Shown piece by piece: positions 10,562 through 20,273 of a stretch of DNA of 64,000 nucleotides. Position 1 is the stretch's first letter; every line of letters begins with the position of its first letter. The notes beneath the pieces are model-generated. The model worked only from the letters and a program-made list of their open reading frames with translations. It was not told the origin of the DNA and made no database searches. The translations under genes and the position numbers were made by a program. Source of the stretch: Eutypa lata (Eukaryota > Ascomycota > Sordariomycetes > Xylariales > Diatrypaceae); NCBI GenBank assembly GCA_022661535.1, contig JAKULF010000005.1, forward strand, positions 1-64,000, in the 5' to 3' direction.

Positions 10562-12358
10562 TTACTTTCTTATTACTTTCTCAACCCAACGGCGATACGG
10601 TTCTTCAACCCAACGGCCTAACCGTTCCAGCACTGTCACCACTCGAAATGCGTCATGCAGCATGTCAGTAGACCCGATCTTCAAGGGACCTACAATTGTG
10701 ATTTGGGAGGGTGTGTTGCAAGCAAAGTATAAATTCCACGCTGCGCCTTCTGCAAGTATCAACGGAAGTGCCGGCGGAGTTGGAATAGCTTGCTTCATTG
10801 TAACTTCTGCAGGTAAGAAAGCAGCTACACGCTTATACCATGCTGCAATCCATAGACCTAATTGAATGCGACCTTCACCGCGATTGCCAGACTCCGTCTT
10901 GGTCTCGATGAATACCCCCGCCGGCGCATAGTGCAGCGGGACATACGTCGACTGGTTGAACATGGCTTGCCCTTGAGGTTGGTTCTGAAGGAACTCATGA
11001 AGACGTCGCTTTAGTGAAGACTCTGATGACGTCCCAACATTGACATCCAATACAAGAGCATAGTCAATCATCTTGCCAGAAAATGAGCTTTCGCCAGCCG
11101 TACCAGCAGGAATGAATGGCTTCGCGATTGTTGCTCTAGTAACATTTTCTTCTCTGACAGTGACAGTATTTGCCTCGGCGTTGTGTGATGTCCGCCGGCG
11201 GCATCGGCGAGTGGCTAAGCGGAGAAGCCTGGAGTGGACAAGATCATTCCATGCTGGCTCAGCACGACCTAGGAGCTGACAGTCGATGGTGCAAGATGTA
11301 ATATCCTGAAGTTCGATCAGTTCATAAAGCGCAGCATGGTCGGTGCTGCCACTACCGCCGCCCCCGCTGCCCTCTTGATTTGCCGATGAGGTCGGACTGA
11401 TGTAGGCGCTATCAGGTTGAGGCTCAAAACCCTCCTCGTCCTGCTCGAGAAGCTCTCGGAGTTCGCCAGGTATCCAAGGAGACTGGCCATTGGCTATCCT
11501 ACGAATGTCATCAAACAGCGCAAGGGTATCATGGCATGTGTCAGGGTGCGTGCTGGCAATGACCCGGCGTACAGCAGCGGATGTTTTTGAGATGGACCAG
11601 AATACCGGCGGCTTGAGAGAAGCAAGGTCATCCACGTTCTTAACTGGACTCTTGGACCTTTTGCTACTCGAAGCAGATGATACAGATGCCGAGGGAAAGG
11701 AACGACTTGATGGAGCAGCCATTGCGGCGCTGAAGAAAGCCGTGGCTCTAGAGGGGGTAGCAGAAGAGGTAACTGAAGGAAGTCGGTGTTGCTTGGCTCG
11801 TGGAGTTCTCTCGACTTCGTCCCCACTACTGGCGCTAGCGGGCAAAGAAGAGTATTGTTCATCTCTTACTCCCCCTTCGTCGTATTCGGCCCGTTGTTCT
11901 TGTTGGTCAGCTTCTTCGACCTCTTGCTCTGGCGCCCTCTCCAACCCATGCCGATTGACGCTAGATGTTTCGGTGCTAGGTCGCAATACTCTCTTTCTCG
12001 GGCTTGGTGTCCGTCGTGATCTATTTGCTTTCTCGGTCGATGAATCGAGATTCGCAGGTTGAAGACTCGCCGCCGTCGTCGTCGTCTGACGTAGTTCAGA
12101 GTGTCCTCCGCCCCTTGACCTTGTCCGAATTGATGTGCGTTGTCCTGTGAGACCAGTAGGTTGTTTACTTGTGGGATCTTCGCCGTTTTCTTTGGCTCTT
12201 CTCGATGGGGACCTGCCGCTCATATTCACATGAATTGGTGCAAGTGTTCTGCAGCGTTTCCCTGGCGGCTCTTGCGAGTAAGTGATTGATTGACTTGACG
12301 ACGTGTTTTGGTCCTCGAACACTTCGCTGAGCCATGCGCAAATAACATTTGGATGCAT
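10562..12358 (-). CDS. Fungal PD-(D/E)XK nuclease-like domain protein
   Basis: 598 residues, no intron. The N-terminus MHPNVICAWLSEVF fits the short WL-x-x-V start of this fungal family, so I chose the ATG at 12358; the frame stays open upstream to an ATG at 12424. Residues 20-250 are a low-complexity Ser/Arg/Glu-rich linker. The conserved domain spans about 270-590. Putative active-site residues are Asp432 (KMIDYAL), Glu485 and Lys487 (IETK) and Gln499 (IQLGLWIAAWY), which is the D..ExK..Q layout of restriction-like nucleases. The C-terminal IGSTDMLHDAFRVVTVLERLGRW segment is also typical of the family. Function is unknown; members are numerous and variable in filamentous fungi. No helicase or methylase partner is seen next to it. 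Confidence 0.8.
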   Translation of the reverse strand: MHPNVICAWLSEVFEDQNTSSSQSITYSQEPPGKRCRTLAPIHVNMSGRSPSRRAKENGEDPTSKQPTGLTGQRTSIRTRSRGGGHSELRQTTTTAASLQPANLDSSTEKANRSRRTPSPRKRVLRPSTETSSVNRHGLERAPEQEVEEADQQEQRAEYDEGGVRDEQYSSLPASASSGDEVERTPRAKQHRLPSVTSSATPSRATAFFSAAMAAPSSRSFPSASVSSASSSKRSKSPVKNVDDLASLKPPVFWSISKTSAAVRRVIASTHPDTCHDTLALFDDIRRIANGQSPWIPGELRELLEQDEEGFEPQPDSAYISPTSSANQEGSGGGGSGSTDHAALYELIELQDITSCTIDCQLLGRAEPAWNDLVHSRLLRLATRRCRRRTSHNAEANTVTVREENVTRATIAKPFIPAGTAGESSFSGKMIDYALVLDVNVGTSSESSLKRRLHEFLQNQPQGQAMFNQSTYVPLHYAPAGVFIETKTESGNRGEGRIQLGLWIAAWYKRVAAFLPAEVTMKQAIPTPPALPLILAEGAAWNLYFACNTPSQITIVGPLKIGSTDMLHDAFRVVTVLERLGRWVEEPYRRWVEKVIRK

Positions 12359-12748
12359 GGGTGGGTATGCGACGGAGAACAACAGGTAAAGGGGGAATAA
12401 ATGCGACAGCAACCGCGTTAGCAACAGTTCTATATGCAGGCGTAGCAGTTGTGAGGGGAAATGAACGTTTTCGTTCTGATTCGATAGTCGCGCAGATGCT
12501 AGCAGTCTTTAGCTCTAGGCATCGCGTTTATGGTTCCGCGATGTTGCATGTTGTGTGGCTAGTTCATGAGGTCTCCAGCCACATTAGTTTATATGGGGCA
12601 CATATCGTCACCCTACCCCTGAAACAGATATTAAGTTGCCCCCCCCCCCTGAACTTGGCAGTTCAGCTTACATGCATTTATATTCAACTAAGAATTGATT
12701 AACATGCCAGCCTGCGATGCATTAGATTTTAAACCTTATATGTGAACC
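12359..12748. other. Intergenic, C-tract only
   Basis: 390 bp between two minus-strand genes. It holds an 11-base C run at 12639-12649 and otherwise nothing I recognise. It should contain the promoter of the nuclease-like gene. Confidence 0.5.
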
Positions 12749-13823
12749 CTAAACTCTCATGAATTGTTCACGCACAGTTGCAAGTGATGTGCAGTCATCA
12801 TGCATAAATGGCTCCTCGCCTCTCTTTATCCGCCACCGATTCGTCGCCTCTAAAGGCCCCAACAGCCCTTTAAACAACCACCCCCATTTTCTCAGAAACC
12901 CTTCCGACATCTCCCATCCCCTGATGTCCCAGGGTGGCGACCACACAATCATGCCGCGTCTCTCAACCTCGTCGTCGGGAAAGCCCTCGTACAGCCCACC
13001 GATGCAGTCGGCCCACAGCTCGTCCTCGTCGAAGGTGCCGGCGGCTTGGATCAGGCTGTCTCGTCCCTCGGGACACGGGAACATGTCGATCCAGTCGCAG
13101 TGCGGCACTGTTTGTTGAAGGATGGTGGGCAGGAGTGTTGAAGGGAGTAGTTCGGGCTTGGTAGGGTAAGGGGTGACGCGGATAACTTCCTCACCACAGT
13201 CGAGCGGCGTGACGAGGATACCCGAAATTAGAGTGCGGTTGACGGCCAGGGCACGGAGGGCGTTGAATTGGAGGAGTGTGATAAGGTGGTCCGGAGAGAG
13301 GGGGAAGACGAAGTTAAACTGCTCTTTTCTAGTTTTATCTGGTATTAAGGGCTTTCTCGCATTGTATAGTTGCTTGATACGGGATGCTGGGACTATGGAG
13401 ACGGATTGCTGCTCAATATCCCAGCATTCCACCAGTGCTTCTGATTTGACCAGTGCCCCAGTTGCGACACTGGATGCTTCGGCTTTCTTTGCTAGGGCTT
13501 TGCGTTTTCCTACTGGACTATTAGTTTCGATAATTGGGTACCTTTTGATCGGACTGGTCCTGAGTCCTGATTTGGACGAAACAAGAAATAAGGCCTTACT
13601 TACGGTATGCCCTTGTATTAAGTCTAGTCTGTGCCCGTCTGCGTGCTGCGACATCCTTGGTCCCAGTCCAGTTGTCTTCCCTGCTTATTGCCTGTACGTG
13701 GTAAGCAAGTCACGTCGTCTTGGTGATGGAAGATGGCATGGTACGTACCTCGTCCAATTGTGGCATCGACGCGAGTTGGATGCGCGGTGCTGTTAAATTT
13801 GCAGGCTGATACGTACTAATCAT
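12749..13823 (-). CDS. bZIP transcription factor with DUF3425 domain
   Basis: Three exons on the minus strand: 13749-13823, 13604-13691 and 12749-13509, giving 307 residues. Introns are 57 bp (GTACGT..ACAG) and 94 bp (GTAAGT..GTAG). Splicing is required to restore the DNA-binding region: exon 2 encodes EDNWTGTKDVAARRRAQTRLNTRAY and exon 3 continues with RKRKALAKKAE. This gives the basic region of fungal bZIPs of the type W-x-G-x-x-D..RRxxQxRLNxRAYRxRK. The C-terminal half is a DUF3425 domain (LLQFNALRAL, PHCDWIDMFPCPEGRDSLI, GMIVWSPPWDIRGWEMSEGFLRKWGWLFKG). It is presumably a nuclear DNA-binding regulator; targets are unknown. An in-frame ATG at 13925 would add 34 residues, so the start is not certain. 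Confidence 0.82.
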
Positions 13824-14562
13824 GATGCTAGCGGACGTTGGAATTGCGGTGATGATGAAATTGTTGGTGAATATGTAAGTTTCTTCAGGCTGGCCAAGGC
13901 GGTTATGCAGCCAGCTCACAACCACGAGTCAGACAGAGAGTCTGACATACGGGAACGGAGGAATTGATATGCCTACTATTCTGCAGCTGAAGCGCAGACA
14001 GGTTAGTGAAATGGCACAATATCATTGGTCACTAAGTATTACAGCGTCGAACTAGTCGAACTTGAGCAGGTCCAATCTAGCGTCATGCAACCTGCTCACA
14101 TTATGGACCAGGATCACGGGCTCCATCATCGCACATGCACCACTCATTACTTGATTGACAAATCCAACGTCATGAGAATGGCTAATTTAGACATCAGCTA
14201 CGTACATAGTAGCAAGGCTAGAGCTAGATATTCGGCAGTGAGCCCCACGCTTCATGCAGCTGGCTCACTCACTCACCCGGCATTCTCCTATTGGTCCATC
14301 TCTTCCATATTCCAAGTTCAATATAATGTGATTGGTCTAAGGGTCTCGCAGCTTGTTCGCGATATCTTGACGCTCGGAATAACATCCAGGATATAAGTAT
14401 CTCGGATATCCTTCAATAAGAGCAATATAAGGATCGTAGCAACACCATAATTTCGACAAATCTTCTCCTGCCATCGAAACAATACAACTCAATCCAAGAC
14501 ACCGAATTATCTGTTTGTTACTAGTGCCCCTGTACGCATTGACTTAAATACTTATTTTGAAC
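13824..14562. other. Intergenic between divergent bZIP and SDR genes
   Basis: The bZIP gene (minus) and dehydrogenase gene (plus) diverge from this 0.74-kb region, which must hold both promoters. A possible TATA motif (ATATAAGTA) lies at 14391-14399, about 165 bp before the SDR start. A short plus-strand frame at 14025-14396 has no recognisable features. Confidence 0.5.
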
Positions 14563-15586
14563 ATGACTTTCCATCCCGACACTCTCCCCGACCTCAAGGG
14601 CAAAGTATTTATAGTCACCGGTGGAAATTCCGGCATGTAAGTCTCCACTCTCTCCTCTCACTACGAAGCCCGAATAGTTAATCTCACCAAACCACAGAGG
14701 CTACTACACCGTAGCCTACCTAGCAGAACACGGCGCCCACGTTTACATGTGCGCCCGGTCCCTACAGAAGGGCACAGCAGCCATCGGCGACATCAAGAAG
14801 ATGCACCCCTCAGCCAACATCGACCTCCTGCAAATGGACCTCATGGATCTCACTAGCGTTGTCGCGGCCGCTAACCACTTTCTCACCCTCGAAACAGCCC
14901 TCCACGGCCTGGTCAACAACGCAGGCATCATGGGGACGCCCTTTCAAATGACCAAAAATAACTACGAGGCCCAGTGGCAGACCAACTACCTCGCGCACTG
15001 GGTTTTGACAGAGCACCTGCTTCCTCTGATGCTGCAGACCGCCAAGACGCTTCCTCCCGGCATCGTGCGCATCGTCAACATCACTTCATCGGGCCACTTG
15101 ATGGCACCCAAGGGTGGCATCAATTTCGAGGACCTATCGCTCAAGGATAGCGGCCCGTGGCCGCGGTATGGACAGAGCAAGCTCGCCAACATTCTGCACA
15201 CCAAGACCCTACACAAGACGTACGGCCCCGGATCTCCCAGTGCGCGGAACGGGGAGGGCGAGATCTGGGTTTCGTCCGTGCATCCAGGTATGGTTGAGAC
15301 GAACCTCTCCACGCCGGTGGTAGAGTCGGGATCGGGCATGAAGAATGTTTTCTCGGTCTTGCGCATGTTTGGATTGATATGCCCTGCCGACAAGGGGTCG
15401 TGGACCAGTTTGTTCTGTGCGGCGAGTCAGGATATGAAGGCGGAGCAGAGCGGCACGTATCTCGAAATCTTCCAGCGGTGTGGGGAGCCAAGATGGCAGA
15501 GCGGTGCGGCGAAGGATGAGAAACTTGCAGAGAAGTTGGAGGAGTGGACTGAGGAGGTGATGAGGAAGGAAGGGTGGGTCCGGTAA
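14563..15586 (+). CDS. Short-chain dehydrogenase/reductase (retinol dehydrogenase-like)
   Basis: Two exons, 14563-14636 and 14698-15586, with a 61-bp intron that splits the Ile of the cofactor motif; 320 residues. The spliced N-terminus gives VTGGNSGIGYYT, the TGxxxGxG nucleotide-binding loop of classical SDRs. NNAG follows (LVNNAGIM), then the catalytic Ser (VNITSSGH) and Tyr/Lys (YGQSK). The layout resembles the WWOX/retinol dehydrogenase/Tic32-like group, which oxidises or reduces alcohols and carbonyls with NAD(P). The N-terminal MTFHPDTLPDLKGKVFIVTGG has no signal peptide, so it is probably cytosolic. It lies 2.4 kb from a P450, but nothing here shows that they share a pathway. The substrate is unknown. 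Confidence 0.9.
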
Positions 15587-18012
15587 TGGAGCCAACTGGT
15601 TTCGGTCTTTTACGATTATATTCATAGATTTATTGTTTTATGCTGTCACAATTCTTTTTCTTGTTCGTTTAACTGTGTATATCTTCTTTCACTTCATTAC
15701 ATTACTATCCTTCTTTTACTTCGTATGCACCACCTATTACATGGCAGTATATATACTCAATATAGAACGATAATATTGCAATTGCGACTAGATAACCTAC
15801 GTTTGACGAGCGCCCCCAACATTCAAAAGCGTACCTTATTCCAATTTACATATTTCTATACATCTGGCGTATGATGGTATAGTATCTCACTACCCCCTAA
15901 GCAAACGCGTAATTACATGGAACAATCCAATTGGCACATGGTGCTTCGGCATAGAAAATCAAGACAGTGGGTTGAAAAAGGCGTGAGCAATGATGCCTAG
16001 CGATGTGTATAAGTCATCAGCGTGTTGAGGAATGTCAAATAATGGCCCGCATGGATAGATTCGAGCTGCTCCCCGTCTGGCACCAAGTTGGGATAGAAGT
16101 CCTCGTGATATAACCGCAGCTTTATTTTCTTCCATTATATTATGTCTAATCAGGACTGACGTCTCTGGGATGTTGACCCAGGTAGCTAGACAAGGAGTAA
16201 CATGCAACGCAGTGATAATATACAACGCAGTGAAGATCATGCAATACTTAAAAATTCGAATAATTCGTAATTAATTTAAAATAACCGCGCATTATTCCAT
16301 TCTAACTTTATAATATTATTATTATTCACATTTTATAATATTCTAATATTAACATTTGATTTGGATGGCAAGGAATACCAGTGAGGTATATGGACTCTGC
16401 GACAGGAGACCCCAGTGAGGTAGATGGTACCTTTGGCCAATGCATAAAGGCTAGCAACTCCAGCAAGTTCTATGCTAAAGGTTGCTGCAGTTAAAGCTGC
16501 GGGTGAGGTAGACATAGTAGCATAGATTTGTGACAAAGCATTCTCAGGAGCCGGTGGTGGTGGCAACTCTAACCCCCCGAGTCCAAGTAGGTTCCAGAGT
16601 AAGGGAGACATAGTGATTAGAGAGATAGAGAAACTGTACAAGTACAGGGCCTATTTCAGCCGATTGTGAGAAGACGGTGCTGCAACGAGTACAGGACTAA
16701 TTTCAGCCAAATGTAGAGTATTCGAGCTGAACGCGCAAGTACGGAACAATACAAAAGTTAAGTGTAATTCATATGTTGATAAAAGGATGGGAGCTCAATT
16801 ACAGGCGAAACCGTATGCGTAGACGAGAAGATGGAGTTGGAACGTAAAACAAGGATGAAAAAGTAAAGAAGAAGATGATGAATAAGATGAAGAAGAGGGG
16901 GAATAGAAGAACGGGAGGATGGAAGGGGAAGAAAGAAGAAACGGGTGGAAAACCCAAATGGTGTATGTAGCAACGAAATCAAAACACAGAATCCAAAAAT
17001 ACGTAATGGAAATTTGCGTACCTGCCCTAAAGTCTGCGTCCCTGCCGTGAAGTTTAATAACACCAGATCGAATGACCAATAGCTGTCTACCTAGGTAGGT
17101 AGTTATCTATCTGCTTACCAACTTCCTACCAACTTACCTACACGTGCCTACCTACTTATTTTATTGCATGCAGACTATCTATCTACTTCAGAATCTAGCA
17201 ACCACAAAGCTGTTCTGGAACTACATGTATGTCCGTGGTTCGTACCAGCGAGTAGGAGGAGATTAGGTACTGGTGATAAAAGGCAAGCACTTACGCAATT
17301 GTGCATAGAATATTATATCACATCCGGATAGGGACGAAGTCCCCCGGTTGCTACCTACACTAGGGCGGCAGGAGGGCTTTTCGACACGATGTCGAACTGA
17401 TGACAGTCCTGGTACGTACTTGCTGTATATGCTTCGAAATATATTCGACTTGATGAATGTCTTGGCTTGAAAAAAAATGTTTTTAATTAAAGAACTCCGC
17501 CAAACCCATTACAACCGGGCGCAGGATGATGTGCTGAGGGAGTTGTCTGGGTTTACGAAGGAGCTGTCAGGACGAGTCCTGGGCGTAGAAGATAGGTACC
17601 AGTGGGTGTTTCATGAGCTATAATGATGGTATGATGGTGTTGATTAGGAACGGTACAAACAGGGTCGGTTTCGCTCTGTAGAAAATTTCCCTTTTAACTA
17701 CTTGTTATTGGAAGTGTCAGGGTCGTGACAACAACATGGCTAGCGATAGCCTTGACTAACAGCATTGAACTGAATGTTAAATAACTAAGTCTGTGAGGCC
17801 GGTATATAGAGACGAAACTGAAACATCCTTTAGCACGTTAAAATTAAGGCTATTGTCCAAACATGAGCACCGAAGGACTTCACGAGTATGAATGTATTCA
17901 GTGATAGTGATATTTCTATAAGGGTACAGTGAAAACGTCACCCCTTTACCATATTCCTTAGCCTCCAAGGTACTCACATAGTCAATTTAGAGCCTTCAAG
18001 TTACATCAACAC
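15587..18012. other. Intergenic, two doubtful small minus-strand frames
   Basis: This stretch of 2.4 kb has no gene I can support. Minus-strand frames at 15959-16240 (93 codons, signal-peptide-like start MIFTALYIITALHVTPCLA) and 16333-16641 (102 codons, proline-rich then hydrophobic) could be remnants of a small secreted or membrane protein, but lack family evidence. A purine-rich stretch at 16840-16945 produces chance hydrophobic minus-strand frames. Confidence 0.4.
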
Positions 18013-20273
18013 CTAAGCCCATATGTCGTTCCCTCCCTCACTGCGCAGATCACTGAAGGATCTGACTGAATGTACCGACGATGATGGCTCCCCAGCATCC
18101 GTGATAGCGTTGCTTGTGTCACTACCACGGTCACTTCCAATGTCATCATCGCTATTTAAACCTTTAATCCTATCATTCTCATATTCGTGTTCCCCTCGGT
18201 TGTATTTCCCTTTCTCCTGTTGCTGCCTCTCCTCCTCCTCATCATCATGTCCCTTGCCCACTTCCCACATACTCTTCAGCATCTCCCTCTTCTTCTCGCC
18301 TCTGACAATGGCGTCGAACTCGAAGGGCTTGGGCTTGGCGATAAGCAGTGGAGTGTAGTCATTCCAATGGACAGGGACTTCGGTACCGTCAGGGTGTCTC
18401 TTTTTGCGAATATCGAATGCCCATGCCAACCCACCCATGGCCAGGAACAGGTCTTGGTCAACAATAGGGACGCCCTGGCATGTGCGCCGACCGAACCCGA
18501 ACTGGCTGAACCCGTTCAGATTGGGGTATATGGTCAATGGCTCTTTATAAGTTGGATACTTAGGGTCGAGCCATCGGCCTGGATTAAACGCATCGGCATC
18601 GGGGTACGTATTCTCGTCGCGTGTCATGCCCCTATAAGCACCAGCGGCGCATAGGCGCCAGGTCAGCATTTGCCACATTTTATCTCCATCACGGATAGTT
18701 TAATAGCGCAATATATGAGAAAAGAAAATATACTACTCACCATTCTAGGGCATGGATAGTAGCACCAGCCGGAATAAAGTAACCCTCGTAGACGTCGTCT
18801 TGCTCAGAGGCGTGTGGGATTCCTAAGACAGGGATTAGCAATCTTAGTAAACGAGCCACGCCACATCAGACTAAGCAGATGCACCGACAGGCATCATGCA
18901 GATTGATTGCATGTGCCCCAGCCGGCCCGGCCCGTTGAACTTTGAATTTCGAAACGGGCGGGGACAAGACGCGAACGCGAGAATCATTTATACGTTGTGT
19001 TTGCTTGTTTGTGTGCTTGTTTGTTTACTTACCAGTCGGGACAGGAGGTCTCCATCGGATGACCTCCTTGACGACGGCGCGCAGCATGGGCAACTTCTCA
19101 CGGTCCTCCCACTGGGGACATCTCCCATCGTCGCAGACCCGGTCTATCTCTCCCTGCAGCTTCTCCTCCCAGTCCGGGTAATGCAGCATGGCCATAATGA
19201 AGCTCTGTACGGGACTCCCGATAGTGAGGGCGCCAGCGATGGCCATCTGGCCGACGACGTAGGTAGCCTCGGCCTCGGTGCCCCATTTGGCACCATCAGG
19301 CTTCTTTACCAGGGAGTCGAGGTACGTCCTTATGAAGCTGGGCTCGGCATTCTGCTCCTCGAGCCGGTCGTGGACATAGCGCACATTTCCCTTCAGTAGT
19401 TCGGCCTCCCGCGTGTGGCGCGCGTTCTCTTTTTGTTTCCAGGGACTGAGGAATGCTGGTAGATGTCGGAGCCCCGGTATGAGATTAGGTAAGGCGCCGG
19501 CGGGTGAGATGGTCTCGAGTAATCCTAACGTCGTCTCTCCGAGGACGCTGAATGGATGAGGGCTGCCCCATGACAGCCGCGACACGGTGCGTGTCGTGAA
19601 CTGCTCGACCCATTCTCGATATCGCGATGGGTCTTGCGATAGTAGGTATAGGAAGCGGTCACGCTCTTTAGTCGGGTACCCGTGCAGCTCCCCGTTGGCT
19701 GAGACGGCCATGAGCTGAGCAGCGAGTCTTCGTTGGCGCTTCCAGGTATCTGATATTATGATAGATATAAATTAGTTATCTAGGTCACTCGTCGCTCATA
19801 CTGTCACACGGAGAGGGATGGGCATATACCGGTACGTCCTTGCAGGGCGAGGTATTCACCACCTGTCCGGTTGTCTGGGAGGTTAGCAATTACGGGGCGG
19901 TCTGAATAGATGGCCGCTCTCCGGGAGAGAAGGTCGTGTGCAACCTTCTCCGACGATATCCAGACGTGGACGCTACCGAACATCTCCATCTGGTAGATAG
20001 GCCCGTACTGCTTGTTCCACTCATAGAACTTAAGCCATGACTGCTCCGGTATATCATGAACACGGCCTATGAATGGAAGGCCTGTAGACATAAATCAGTC
20101 ACTTGCAAATAAACTAGACTAGATATATACAGAGACGATGATGCAAGGTGCTTACCCTTCGGCCCAGGTAGTGGGCGCGCTCCTGGAGGGATTCTCCTTC
20201 GAGCCTTGATTTCACTCCCGACATACCAGATAAACGCTAGGAACAGTATAGCTATAACTGGTGTCAAAGCCAT
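18013..20273 (-). CDS. Cytochrome P450 monooxygenase, microsomal
   Basis: Five exons on the minus strand (20156-20273, 19830-20081, 19033-19749, 18741-18822, 18013-18631), all joining in phase, 595 residues. Residues 1-20 are a membrane anchor, followed by the proline hinge RRRIPPGARPLPGPKGLPFIG. The ExxR motif is EVIR (352-355). The PERF region reads FNPGRWLDP. The heme loop is FGFGRRTCQG with axial Cys441. The I-helix lacks the usual AGxDT: it reads AGALTIGSPVQS (about 295-306), a form I recall from some fungal P450s similar in the RPPVPTGIPH region. An acidic, Gln/Glu- and Ser-rich tail of about 75 residues (518-595) follows the catalytic domain, which is unusual. Intron 3 is 210 bp, the longest in the gene. 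The substrate is unknown; no other secondary-metabolism enzyme is seen here. Confidence 0.9.

Noticed and set aside
11490..12062. Plus-strand frame of 190 codons
   Set aside because: Antisense shadow of the low-complexity linker of the nuclease-like gene.
13173..13796. Plus-strand frame of 207 codons
   Set aside because: Antisense to the bZIP/DUF3425 gene, whose spliced frame has clear family sequence.
16795..17079. Hydrophobic minus-strand frames rich in Phe, Leu and Ser
   Set aside because: Produced by a purine-rich tract on the plus strand; no start context or domain.
14563..20273. SDR and P450 as a secondary-metabolite cluster
   Set aside because: No polyketide, peptide or terpene synthase, transporter or methyltransferase is nearby; the two genes are 2.4 kb apart and convergent.
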